Of a stretch of DNA of 64,000 bases, positions 30,560 through 39,304 are shown one piece after another; the first letter of the stretch is position 1, and every line of letters starts with the position of its first letter. Both the position numbers and the translations under genes were made by a program. The stretch comes from JBFMFR01 sp040752025 (GTDB taxonomy: Bacteria; Chloroflexota; Anaerolineae; Anaerolineales; UBA4823). The stretch covers positions 1-64,000 of the forward strand of contig JBFMFR010000016.1 in NCBI GenBank assembly GCA_040752025.1, read 5' to 3'. A model generated the notes under the pieces. The model saw only the letters and a program-made list of their open reading frames with translations, had not been told where the DNA came from and searched no databases.

Positions 30560-30604
30560 CGTATATCAGCCAAACCACTATTCTATTGTAGGATGCTTCC
30601 TACA
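30560..30604 (-). promoter_or_regulatory. Putative response-regulator operator and promoter for the C25 protease
   Basis: On the minus strand TGTAGG-N6-CCTACA (30604-30587) is followed after exactly 15 bases by GGCTGATA (30571-30564) and an extended -10 of the form TGATATACG. Palindrome, spacing and octamer equal those upstream of the five-gene kinase run at 24346-24302. The predicted leader to ATG 30455 is about 100 bases. Confidence 0.65.
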
Positions 30605-31067
30605 TACAAAGCAAACTCATATTTGAAATTTCATCGCTCGCGCGGTCTCTGATCGTTCCGAAGTGTAACCACATACGATCGATGCGTAACTCATGAATTT
30701 CAGACTGTCGGGAAAGCAAGCGCCTTGATCGAGGCTTTAAGCAATCAAAATATCTATCTTTCCAATAATTTCTAAACAGAATGAGGATACGAGTTGTCCA
30801 ATCGCATTTACGCCATCGCTTATCCCGCCAATCATCTGATAATGGCAGGAACGATCCAGAACCTGGTCTGGGGCCAAAATCCCAATATCCTTGCTCATCT
30901 CTTTGCTCTCAAAGCCACTCGATCGATGATTTACTAATCATCTAATTGTAAGGTATCTTTTATTCAGCTTATTCCACCTAAACCAGCTCACAAAATGGCC
31001 GCTGAGCCAAAATGATGCCCGATAAGGTGACTTGTGATGCATGATATTGTAAGACCATATCCGATGG
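30605..31067. other. Intergenic region without a recognised gene
   Basis: About 460 bases between the protease promoter and the stop of a GH43 gene. A short plus-strand open stretch near 30790-30935 has no start signal or family resemblance I recognise. I see no RNA gene or repeat here. Confidence 0.6.
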
Positions 31068-31979
31068 TCAACAATCCACAAACAAGGACCCATTTGGATG
31101 AAATCCCATCCTATCCAGACAGACCTGGCGATCCCCACTCGGATTTTTAGGGTCGGTATGGATATGGTACACGATCAGGAGTTCTGTTCCATCGGGCGAA
31201 ATGGTGACACTGTTGTGACCAGGGCCAGAGATTTCGGGGGCTTTGGAATATAATACCGGGTTGTTACCAGCCTTCTCAAACGGGCCCAAAGGAGATGTGG
31301 ATACTGCATAACCTACCGAGTAATCTCGACTGGCATAGAAGTTGGCAGAATACATCAGGTAATATTTGCCAGCATGCTTGAGCATAAAGGGCCCTTCATT
31401 CCAACGCCACTCATCGCCTGAGCGAATCTCCCACTCCTCTTCAGGCCGCGTCAGGAAAATTGGCTGCCCCTTGAGTGAAACCAGATCGTGGTTAAGTTCC
31501 ACCACATACAGATGGCTTTCGTGGCAGCCGTTGACAACGTTTTCGCTGCAATCACGAGAAAAATACATGTATTTCCGGTTATCTTCATCCAAGAAAATGT
31601 GACCATCAATCGCTGCATAACCGAAATCAAACATAGGCCGGTTGAATAGATCAATAAACGGACCGGCAGGGTGATTGGATACAGCAACGCCGATGCGCAG
31701 ACTGAGGTTTTTCCCCCAGCGGGCGGTGTAGTGCATGATGTACCGTCCAGCGTGATGCACAACTTCCGGCGCCCAGAAATCGCCGACGCCCCACGAATTA
31801 CTCTTTCGTTGGTACACATAGCCTAATTCTTGCCAATGGATCAGATCAGTCGAAGACCAGGCTTTGAAGCCATCGACCGCAGATGTAGCATAGCAGAAAT
31901 ACTGACCATCTGGTGTACGCAGCACAAATGGGTCACCAATATGTTGGATCGGCAAAGGATTTTGGATGTTTAGCGCCAT
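31068..31979 (-). CDS. Cytoplasmic GH43 glycosidase
   Basis: 303 residues without a signal peptide. The five-bladed propeller motifs of GH43 are present: catalytic base Asp16 in HIGDPFV, the pKa-modulating Asp in AAIDGHIF and the general acid Glu in WNEGPFM. The family hydrolyses arabinosides or xylosides with inversion; a specific substrate cannot be assigned. It lies 4 bases after the GH2 gene and closes the importer operon that starts at 39109, so it would act on oligosaccharides imported by that transporter. It is a paralogue of the secreted GH43 two genes upstream but lacks its export signal. Confidence 0.92.
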   Translation of the reverse strand: MALNIQNPLPIQHIGDPFVLRTPDGQYFCYATSAVDGFKAWSSTDLIHWQELGYVYQRKSNSWGVGDFWAPEVVHHAGRYIMHYTARWGKNLSLRIGVAVSNHPAGPFIDLFNRPMFDFGYAAIDGHIFLDEDNRKYMYFSRDCSENVVNGCHESHLYVVELNHDLVSLKGQPIFLTRPEEEWEIRSGDEWRWNEGPFMLKHAGKYYLMYSANFYASRDYSVGYAVSTSPLGPFEKAGNNPVLYSKAPEISGPGHNSVTISPDGTELLIVYHIHTDPKNPSGDRQVCLDRMGFHPNGSLFVDC

Positions 31980-31983
31980 ACCA

Positions 31984-34731
31984 TTACTCCGCGGTTTCTT
32001 TCAGGATCAAGTCGAGCAGTTCTCTGAATAGATGATCCGCCAGGGGATTCTGCGCCAGATTATGCGCCAGACGCAAGGTGGATATGATCAATGCGCCGCG
32101 CCCAACTCGCCGCCTGGCAATTACCGGCACGGGCTTATGTATCCAGCCAACAAAAAGCCCGGCAAAAACGTCCAATGAAAAATCTCGCTGAGCAAAACCG
32201 AGAATAAGGTGCTCGGGCGTCAGGTCGGTAAAGGCGAAATTGATCACCCCGCCTGTGGGTATGTCTTTGAAAGTATGCCAGCCAAAGCTGCTTACCCAAT
32301 CACCCTGCCAGAGACTTCCCGCCCTGGGAATAATCTGGATTCCCGGGATATGGGTTTGTAAGGCCTTATCATGTTCTGCTAATAACAGGATACGACCGCC
32401 GTTCAGCAGAAATGCACGCGCTTCATCTAGCAATGCAGAGAGGATGGCTATTTCCGCCTGGAATATATTCTGCACCAATACACATCCTGAAGTCTGCAGC
32501 GCATCTTGAAATTCAGGAGCATAAATACGTTTTCCGGTTAAGGCTGCGGCTATTCGTGACGCAGGAGTGGAAGGAATTGCATACCATTCCTGTATATTGC
32601 TGGCAAGTATTGCTTCACCTGCGACCAGGCGCAGCTCCAGGTGCATTTTGGTGGGCGTCTCTACAGGCGGGCAAGAAAACGTGATCCGCCCCAATTCCGT
32701 TACACCGGGGATTTTCAAAGATTGTGCAGGAAAATCCCCCTGAGCAAGTACCCGATTGCTCTCCGGATGCCGTGTTCGCCATTCGAGAACGGCATTTTCG
32801 GGCGCAGCAGGTGAATAATGGGAATACAAAATCGTCATTGCACAGGTTTCGCCTGCAGAGAAAACGATCCGTTCCCAGAGCGGGATTAGAAAGTTATCAG
32901 CGTTAATCTGGGGCAAATCCGGGTAATAAGCCTTTGGATTACGGTTTATATCCAGCAGACCATTAGCCTCCCAGTTTACATCAGTAAGCTCCGTGATGAC
33001 ATAGCCCTGGATGCTTGGATGCTGGCGAATTTGTTCAATTTCATATTTCAGCGCAGAAAACTGTAACATCTGGCTGGCCCGAGATAGCGCCAAGAGCGAT
33101 GGAAAAATTTTATCAAGATGAAAGGCCTTGAAGCGGCCCCCTACGCCATGAGGATAAACCACGCCCTCTCCCCATTCCAGCCCGGTGTCAAACCACCAGG
33201 GATCGTTGCCGCCATTTTCAGCCACCAGCCTATCGATATCCGGCAAGCCCCAGTTGCCGAATTCCGAAACCAACAGCGGTTCAGCGCCGTTCTGGCGCAC
33301 TTCTGGCGCGATGGAAAACCCTGCTGCATTCCAAGGCCGGCGAGAAAATTCACGCCATGCGGTATGATCGTCATAGGAGTGGGCAAAAATCCAGTTGGGC
33401 CGGCGTGCATAATTGGCCATCCAATTGCTCCACTGCTGCGCATGATCGGGCATAGCTTTGTACATATGGAAGTCGGCTAGGTCTGTGACTACGTGAAAAT
33501 TGCCCCAACAGGCTGAGTTGCCTACCACGAGCCGCGTCGGATCCAGCTTTTTAAGCCAATCGTACGTTTCCACCAGCCAAGCGCGCTGAGCAGGGTCGGT
33601 CAGATCAATCCCCCAACTCTCGTTGATCAGCGTCCAGATGCCAATGCAAGGATGATTCCAGTCGCGTTCCACCATCCCGGCCAGGGTTTCGCGAGCGCGG
33701 CGTTTAGCCGCATCGCTAAGCAGAATATGATTGGGCAACTCAGTCCAAATCAGCAGGCCAATCTTATCGGCTGCAGCGTAGTAGCGCGGGTCAGCTACTT
33801 TAATATGCACGCGCAGGCAGTTAAACCCCATTGCTTTCGCTTTGACAAATTCTTCCTCAATATACTTCTGCGAAGGCGGCGTGTAGATCAGATCGGGGTA
33901 ATAATCCTGATCCAGAGCAGCCCGCAGGTAAAATGGGCGACCATTCAACAGGATTTGCCCGTTGTGGGTCTCGATGGAACGAAAGCCGAAGGTTTCACTC
34001 ACCTCATCATGGGAAGTACATAATTTCAGCGTATATAGATTGGGGGCATCTGGCGACCAACCCAGCGGTCGATCTATTTGTAAGGAAAAGCCTGGCACAT
34101 TCGATTCGACCCTGGTAACCAATTCCCCATCCGGCGCAAAAACCTGGGCGGTAATTCCCGCCGGTAAATCGTCGGTCAGTTTTACTTCTACATTTACATC
34201 TTTTGTTTGGGGAGTAATTTTGATGTGCTGGATATGGGTTGCAGGGCGCGACTCAATCCATACCGGTTGCCAGATTCCTGAAAGCATCCCATACCATGAC
34301 TGTTTGCCATGCGGAATTTCGGAAAATATCCCCAGTGGATCATCAACTCGAACAGTGACGGTATTGATACCCTGTTGAATAGAAGCAGTCACATCGAACT
34401 CAAAAGGCAAATAACCGCCTTCATGGCTTCCCACCCGCACACCATTCAGCCAGACTTCCGCAAAGTAATCGATCGCGCCAAAGCCAAACACCGCCACCCG
34501 GCCAGGCTCTAGCCAGCCATCAGGGAGAACAAATTCATGTTGGTACCAGGCAGTCTCGTGCAGATCGCGAAAGCGTGGATCAGCCTGCCAGGGAGCAGGA
34601 ACAGTAATCGTTCCCCCGCCGTTTTCAACCATTTCATTCTTGTTGAAAGGGATTTTTGATGGGGATAAGGCCGGGGTTGATGGACAAAAATTCCAGAGCC
34701 CATCCAGGGAAAGACGAATGCGCGATGACAA
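31984..34731 (-). CDS. GH2 glycosidase (beta-galactosidase/beta-glucuronidase-like)
   Basis: About 915 residues. I place the start at TTG 34731 because AAGGAG lies five bases upstream; the longer open frame reaches 35145 but overlaps the GH43 gene and its extra N-terminus is not GH2-like. A sugar-binding jelly roll (about 1-190, VPAPWQADPRF), an immunoglobulin-like domain and a TIM barrel follow, with acid/base Glu371 (TLINESWG) and nucleophile Glu490 (LLVSEFGNWG). A C-terminal region of about 330 residues includes a segment with a Rossmann-like look. There is no signal peptide, so the enzyme is cytoplasmic. Beta-galactosidase fits a GH43 operon for arabinogalactan, but other beta-glycosides are possible. 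Confidence 0.88.
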   Translation of the reverse strand: MSSRIRLSLDGLWNFCPSTPALSPSKIPFNKNEMVENGGGTITVPAPWQADPRFRDLHETAWYQHEFVLPDGWLEPGRVAVFGFGAIDYFAEVWLNGVRVGSHEGGYLPFEFDVTASIQQGINTVTVRVDDPLGIFSEIPHGKQSWYGMLSGIWQPVWIESRPATHIQHIKITPQTKDVNVEVKLTDDLPAGITAQVFAPDGELVTRVESNVPGFSLQIDRPLGWSPDAPNLYTLKLCTSHDEVSETFGFRSIETHNGQILLNGRPFYLRAALDQDYYPDLIYTPPSQKYIEEEFVKAKAMGFNCLRVHIKVADPRYYAAADKIGLLIWTELPNHILLSDAAKRRARETLAGMVERDWNHPCIGIWTLINESWGIDLTDPAQRAWLVETYDWLKKLDPTRLVVGNSACWGNFHVVTDLADFHMYKAMPDHAQQWSNWMANYARRPNWIFAHSYDDHTAWREFSRRPWNAAGFSIAPEVRQNGAEPLLVSEFGNWGLPDIDRLVAENGGNDPWWFDTGLEWGEGVVYPHGVGGRFKAFHLDKIFPSLLALSRASQMLQFSALKYEIEQIRQHPSIQGYVITELTDVNWEANGLLDINRNPKAYYPDLPQINADNFLIPLWERIVFSAGETCAMTILYSHYSPAAPENAVLEWRTRHPESNRVLAQGDFPAQSLKIPGVTELGRITFSCPPVETPTKMHLELRLVAGEAILASNIQEWYAIPSTPASRIAAALTGKRIYAPEFQDALQTSGCVLVQNIFQAEIAILSALLDEARAFLLNGGRILLLAEHDKALQTHIPGIQIIPRAGSLWQGDWVSSFGWHTFKDIPTGGVINFAFTDLTPEHLILGFAQRDFSLDVFAGLFVGWIHKPVPVIARRRVGRGALIISTLRLAHNLAQNPLADHLFRELLDLILKETAE

Positions 34732-34750
34732 AAAAACTCCTTGGTGAACT

Positions 34751-35803
34751 TCAGGGAACAGGCTGTTCGGTGATTGTTGGACCAATGACAACAGGCCTGC
34801 CATCAATCCAATCCAGGCGATCGAGCCATAACAAACGACGGTCGCCGCGGTAGCTGCCAGAGATAACTTCCCAGGCATGATAAATGATCCAGGTCTGGTC
34901 GCCAACCTGGAGCAAGGCCTGGTGACCGGGCCCAATAACCATAGCATCTCTGTTCTCAAGATGGCTGGCCAGAATAGGGTTTTCTGGCGCATCCCGGCAA
35001 GGGCCAAGCGGCGAGTGGCAAACTGCATACCCAACGGCATATTCGTGCCCGGCGTAATTATTGCCCGAAAAGAACAGGAAGTATTTGCCATCATGTGCGA
35101 ACATCGTTGGGGCTTCAATGACATGACCTTCCCACAGTTCGTCATTGCGAACCAGTTGGATGGGCTCTCCGAGCAAGCTCAAGCCATCCGGGGCCAATTC
35201 TTGCACGTAAATGTGAGTAGCAAGATTGCAGCAATTTCCGTCGTTTTTGTAGTATAGATACAGGTTACCATCTTGATTACGGAAGGGGCTGGCATCGATT
35301 GTGCCGCCCTCCTTCGCCTGGCAAACCAGTGGCTGCAGATTCGTATCCTTAAATTTGCCTTCTGGATCATCGCTGACAGATACACCAATACACTGCTTAT
35401 CAGAAGCCTTATCGCGTGCAGCGAAATACATAACATATTTTTCCCCAACTTTGATCACTTCGGGAGCCCAGACCAGGCCTCCAGTCAGTTTCGCCCATTT
35501 TGGCAGAGCAGGCATGGCGTCATTCAGGATTTGCCACTTTACCAGGTTTGAGGAAACCGCCAGAGGTATGTTTTTCCCTGATGCGTTGGAAGCGTAAACA
35601 TAATACAATTCACCAACTTTCAGAACAAACGGATCGGCAAAGTTCTCTTTTAGCACCGGATTCTGAAAAAGTGCTCTGGGCTGCGGCGTCGCGGTTGGTA
35701 TGGGAGTGACGGTTGGTGCAGGACTGGGTATAGGCGCTGGAAAACAGTCAACCAGGATTACCAGCAGAGTGAGAGCGAGAAAACGCGAGAGAGAAGGTTT
35801 CAT
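34751..35803 (-). CDS. Secreted GH43 glycosidase, possible lipoprotein
   Basis: About 350 residues from ATG 35803, which overlaps the permease stop by four bases. The N-terminus is a signal sequence ending LVILVDCFPAP; the cysteine suggests a lipoprotein but Asp just before it is atypical for a lipobox. A Pro/Thr-rich linker precedes the GH43 domain, with catalytic Asp57 in NFADPFVL, Asp in GTIDASPF and general acid Glu in HVIEAPTMF. It would trim polysaccharide outside the membrane and feed the importer encoded just upstream. The substrate is probably an arabinose-containing polymer (inference). Confidence 0.9.
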   Translation of the reverse strand: MKPSLSRFLALTLLVILVDCFPAPIPSPAPTVTPIPTATPQPRALFQNPVLKENFADPFVLKVGELYYVYASNASGKNIPLAVSSNLVKWQILNDAMPALPKWAKLTGGLVWAPEVIKVGEKYVMYFAARDKASDKQCIGVSVSDDPEGKFKDTNLQPLVCQAKEGGTIDASPFRNQDGNLYLYYKNDGNCCNLATHIYVQELAPDGLSLLGEPIQLVRNDELWEGHVIEAPTMFAHDGKYFLFFSGNNYAGHEYAVGYAVCHSPLGPCRDAPENPILASHLENRDAMVIGPGHQALLQVGDQTWIIYHAWEVISGSYRGDRRLLWLDRLDWIDGRPVVIGPTITEQPVP

Positions 35804-36681
35804 CCCTTGAGCCCTGTTGTAGCCACACTTTGTACAATGTAGCGCTGCAAGAAAACATATAACACCAGAACGGGCAAGGCTACAATGACTGCCCCGGCCA
35901 TCATCAAGCCATATTCCGAGGTATAGGCCCCTTGCAAAGTGCGCAGGCCCGGCTGCAAGGTCTGCGCTGCCCGGTCTTTTAACACCAGTAAGGCCCACAA
36001 AAAGTCGTTCCAACTGCCCAGGAATTCGATTACAGCCAGCGTTGCCAACGCTGGCTTGGCAAGCGGCAAAGCGATCTTGGTAAAAATTTGCAGGCGGTTA
36101 GCGCCATCAATTTCTGCTGCTTCTTCCAGCTCTTTGGGGATGCTTTCAAAAAACTGGCGCATGAAATAGACTCCAAAGACGCTGGCCAGGGCCGGGATGA
36201 TAACCCCGCTGAACTTGTTTAGCATGCCCAGTTTAGTGACAGTGACAAAATTAGGTACCAGGAACATCACCCCAGGTAAGAACAGCGTTGCCAGTAATAA
36301 GCCAAAAATCTGTTTGCGCCCCGGGAACTGCATCCGCGCATAGGCATACCCTGCCAATGAATCGATGATCAGCTTGAGCACCGTGGTGACTGAGGCCACA
36401 ATCAGGCTGTTCATAAACCACCGACCAATTGGCGTTGAAGGATTATTCAAAATTTTGGTGTAATTCTCAAGCGTAATGACCTTCGGAATCCAGTAAATTT
36501 CCTTGGTAAAAAGCTGCGATTTAAGCTTGAACGAGGTGGAAAACATCCAGATCATTGGAATGATGATGATCAGCGTGGTCACAACCAGTGTGGTGTAGAT
36601 CAAGATGCGGCTGATCACCTGTTGCCTGCGATAGCCCATAACCGGGTGAGGCGATGAGTCCCGAGAAGGTAATGCAGTCAT
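35800..36681 (-). CDS. CUT1 sugar ABC transporter permease (MalG-like)
   Basis: 293 residues with six predicted membrane helices. The EAA loop that contacts the ATPase reads EEAAEIDGANRLQIFTKI followed by ALPLAKP. The start is at ATG 36681 behind GGAGG. It pairs with the MalF-like permease 15 bases upstream to form the membrane channel for an oligosaccharide. No ATPase gene is in the operon, as is common when a shared MsmK/UgpC-type ATPase serves several importers. Confidence 0.95.
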   Translation of the reverse strand: MTALPSRDSSPHPVMGYRRQQVISRILIYTTLVVTTLIIIIPMIWMFSTSFKLKSQLFTKEIYWIPKVITLENYTKILNNPSTPIGRWFMNSLIVASVTTVLKLIIDSLAGYAYARMQFPGRKQIFGLLLATLFLPGVMFLVPNFVTVTKLGMLNKFSGVIIPALASVFGVYFMRQFFESIPKELEEAAEIDGANRLQIFTKIALPLAKPALATLAVIEFLGSWNDFLWALLVLKDRAAQTLQPGLRTLQGAYTSEYGLMMAGAVIVALPVLVLYVFLQRYIVQSVATTGLKG

Positions 36682-36696
36682 TGCGGCCTCCAGAAA

Positions 36697-37611
36697 TTAA
36701 TCCCGCTGTCGAAAAATGCGGAAATTGGCAAATGAAAAGATCATCATGATGGATGCAACGATGACCGACATGGCAGCTGCGCTGCCTTGGAAGGGGCGTA
36801 CAAAGCCTTCGTTGAAAATTCTCAACATCACAGGTTCGGTTGCGCCGCCACCCGTGGGTTGGGCAGGCGCACCGCGCGTCATCATCATGGGTTGACCCAG
36901 CAGGTTGAACGAGGCAATAATTGTAGTGATGATAATAAATATGAGCACTGGTCGAAGCATGGGTATCGTGATGTTGACAAAACGCTGCCAACTGCCAGCG
37001 CCGTCCATTTCGGCAGCTTCGTACAGGTCGGTGGGAATATCCTGCAATGCAGCCAGGAAAATAATCATGTTGTATCCCATTGTCCACCAGATAGTAGCGA
37101 CAACGATAGATACCATGGCATAGGGCATGGTGGAGAGCCAGCGAGGGGTATCAAATCCCAGTAACTTAAGGTAATAATTGAGCAACCCACCTTGACTCTG
37201 GAAAATCCACCACCAGATGAGTGAGATGACTGCACACGAGAGTACCCAGGGCGCAAAATATACGGCTCTGAAGATATTTTGCCCAGGTAGTTTGACATTC
37301 AGTAGGACTGCCAGGCCCAGCGGGATAACCACTAGAAAAGGCACGCTGAGAACAACAAACATCAGAGTGACCCTCATTGAGTTCCAAAACTCAATAAATT
37401 TGACGCTACCCGCCTTGAAAAGATCGAGATAGTTTTGTAACCCTACAAAAGCTGTTGCTTCGGGGCGTAAATAATCATACTGAAAGAAGCTGATATATAG
37501 GCCGCTAAAAAAGGGGTAGCCAACAAAAACAGCGAAGAAGATGAGATGTGGCAGGATGAATAAATAAGGCGTCAGGGGAATTTTGCGTTTTTTGATTATT
37601 GCTACGGACAT
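36697..37611 (-). CDS. CUT1 sugar ABC transporter permease (MalF/UgpA-like)
   Basis: 304 residues with six predicted helices, the first at about 16-36. The EAA loop is YEAAEMDGAGSWQRF followed by VNITIPML. It follows the binding-protein gene after a 178-base gap that holds a large stem-loop, and precedes the second permease. No distinctive substrate residues can be read. Confidence 0.95.
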   Translation of the reverse strand: MSVAIIKKRKIPLTPYLFILPHLIFFAVFVGYPFFSGLYISFFQYDYLRPEATAFVGLQNYLDLFKAGSVKFIEFWNSMRVTLMFVVLSVPFLVVIPLGLAVLLNVKLPGQNIFRAVYFAPWVLSCAVISLIWWWIFQSQGGLLNYYLKLLGFDTPRWLSTMPYAMVSIVVATIWWTMGYNMIIFLAALQDIPTDLYEAAEMDGAGSWQRFVNITIPMLRPVLIFIIITTIIASFNLLGQPMMMTRGAPAQPTGGGATEPVMLRIFNEGFVRPFQGSAAAMSVIVASIMMIFSFANFRIFRQRD

Positions 37612-37669
37612 GGGAGCCTGCCTTTAATATAAACGCGAGAAAAGAAGAGGTCAGGGCTGTCTAAAAAGA

Positions 37670-37724
37670 AGGGCGCAGCTTGTCATTGGTACAACAAGTG
37701 GTGTTCAATGCACCGCTGCGCCCT
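37670..37724 (-). terminator. Intercistronic stem-loop between binding-protein and permease genes
   Basis: Perfect 10-base arms (AGGGCGCAGC and its complement, 37670-37679 and 37715-37724) enclose a 35-base loop that has its own inner pairing (CATTG with CAATG). There is no following T-run on the minus strand. Such hairpins after a binding-protein gene usually stabilise its mRNA or attenuate downstream transcription, which lowers permease expression relative to binding protein. The 37612-37789 gap holds no gene. Confidence 0.7.
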
Positions 37725-37789
37725 AACATTTGGCGATTCACTAACTCAGACCTGCGCTTTATAGATAGACCCTTTTGAAAGAGGTTATA

Positions 37790-39109
37790 TTAAGGCGCCT
37801 TGGGCGCATCGCCATAAGTGGCTTTGTTTTGCGCCAGGATTTCATTGGCGCGTGTGGCAGCATCATCCAAGGCAGCTTTGATATCGGTTGCGGTGCCGTT
37901 CATTACTGCGCCAATCGCCTCACCCAGAGGGCCAAATGCATCGGTAATACCGGGTATAGCTGGCGGGAAGAAAGCATATTCAACCGAGTCGCCGATGGAG
38001 GCCTGTGGCTCAATAGCTTTGAACTCAGCGCTAGCTCGCACCGAAATGGAGGCTGGAATCTGGCCGGCATTTGTCCAGGTTACAGAGTTTGCAACCATAT
38101 ACTTGACGAAAACTGCCGCAGCCTTGTCTTTGCAGGGATCCACGTTCTTGTGAACGGGAATGGTAAACTGGTGTGAACCGGCCCAAACTGCCATCTGCGG
38201 GCCAATTTGCGGTACTGCAGTGGCGCGGCCATCAAACTCAACACCCGCACCGGTAACGTTGGAGGTTTGCCAGATGCCGTTCCAAACGATGCCAACTGTG
38301 CCCGCTTTGAAAGCGTTCAACTCGGCATCCACTTCCAGGTTGGGATCAGAGTATTTCGCCTGTGCATCTTTCATCCACTGCAAAGCTTTAACTCCCGCTT
38401 CACTGTTCCAGGTAGCTTCAGTGCCATCAGCGTTGAATTCGGTGCCACCGAACTGATGCAAAAGCATCTGAAAAATCTGCTGGACCGGGAAACCACCGGT
38501 GATATCGAAGCCCTTGTTATCGCCTGCAGTCATGGCAGCAACCATTTTTTCGAATTCCTCGCCTGTTTTGGGCGGGGCATCGAAACCAGCCACCTTGAGT
38601 AGATCGGCGTTGTAGAACATCGTCATTGGGTGAATGTCGAGCGGGATGCTGTAGCGGTGCCCGGCTACTTCACCAGCTTCCCAAACAGCAGCCGGGTAAT
38701 CGTCACCGGTGATACCCATCTCGGAAACCAGTTCATCAATCGGGCGCAACACATTGCGGAAAACCTGCGTTGGCACCTGGTCAGCGTGAACGATGGCAAC
38801 ATCTGGCAAGGTGTCAGCAGCTGCTGCGGTAGCCAACTGGGTATAGTATTCCCCCTGGCTGGTCATAGTCACTTTGATGTCAGGGTTGGCAGCGTTGAAG
38901 GCATCTACCATTTGACCCATAAAGGGGCCATCGGGGCCAGTGAACGGGTTCCAAAACTGTAATTCAACCGTACCACAGGATGGCTCAGCAGGCGCTTCGG
39001 TGGAAGCTGCGACGGGGGGGGCTTCAGTGGTTGCAGGCGTTGTGCAAGCCGAAAGCACCATGCTTAATACCAGCAGCAAGACTAAAAGGGAACGAGGAAG
39101 GTTCTTCAT
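37790..39109 (-). CDS. Sugar ABC transporter solute-binding lipoprotein
   Basis: About 439 residues from ATG 39109, behind GGAG; the open frame extends 18 codons further upstream. The signal peptide ends in a lipobox LSAC, followed by a Thr/Ala/Pro-rich linker. The mature domain is a cluster B extracellular solute-binding protein for oligosaccharides (family knowledge), with the start motif VELQFWNPFTGPDG. It is the first gene of the operon. Upstream lie a 21-base palindrome and the hairpin after the ArsR-type gene. Confidence 0.95.
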   Translation of the reverse strand: MKNLPRSLLVLLLVLSMVLSACTTPATTEAPPVAASTEAPAEPSCGTVELQFWNPFTGPDGPFMGQMVDAFNAANPDIKVTMTSQGEYYTQLATAAAADTLPDVAIVHADQVPTQVFRNVLRPIDELVSEMGITGDDYPAAVWEAGEVAGHRYSIPLDIHPMTMFYNADLLKVAGFDAPPKTGEEFEKMVAAMTAGDNKGFDITGGFPVQQIFQMLLHQFGGTEFNADGTEATWNSEAGVKALQWMKDAQAKYSDPNLEVDAELNAFKAGTVGIVWNGIWQTSNVTGAGVEFDGRATAVPQIGPQMAVWAGSHQFTIPVHKNVDPCKDKAAAVFVKYMVANSVTWTNAGQIPASISVRASAEFKAIEPQASIGDSVEYAFFPPAIPGITDAFGPLGEAIGAVMNGTATDIKAALDDAATRANEILAQNKATYGDAPKAP

Positions 39110-39158
39110 TTTCTCTCCTACTTGAATAGAGTTTGAAATTTGCAAATATCGAACTACT

Positions 39159-39179
39159 CCCATTTGCCAGGCAAATGGG
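39159..39179. promoter_or_regulatory. Palindrome upstream of the binding-protein gene
   Basis: A perfect 10-base inverted repeat (CCCATTTGCC) around a single central base, 50 bases before the binding-protein start. It has the form of an operator for a dimeric regulator. It does not match the AT-rich repeat upstream of the ArsR-type gene, so a different regulator may bind. Confidence 0.5.
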
Positions 39180-39254
39180 ATAACAAGTTCTGACGTTACG
39201 ATTGAGGGGAAAATTATGGTAAACTCTGTTTAGAGATGAGACAACCTCCTCTCG

Positions 39255-39299
39255 CAGGTGCAATGTGTACAGGTCGCCAGACTAACCGCATTGCACCTG
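39255..39299 (-). terminator. Stem-loop after the ArsR-type regulator gene
   Basis: Perfect 11-base arms (CAGGTGCAATG, 39255-39265 and 39289-39299) around a 23-base loop, starting six bases after the regulator's stop codon. No T-run follows on the minus strand, so it may terminate only weakly or act as a 3' stabiliser. Confidence 0.55.
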
Positions 39300-39304
39300 T
39301 TCTT

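Noticed and set aside
30790..30935. Open stretch on the plus strand in the 30.6-31.0 kb gap
   Set aside because: No start signal, short, and no recognisable motif.
34732..35145. N-terminal extension of the GH2 frame
   Set aside because: It overlaps the GH43 gene antisense-free but in another frame, lacks GH2 character, and a TTG with AAGGAG at 34731 fits the start of the sugar-binding domain.
35804..36013. N-terminal extension of the secreted GH43 frame
   Set aside because: It overlaps the permease gene; the signal peptide begins at ATG 35803 with a four-base overlap.
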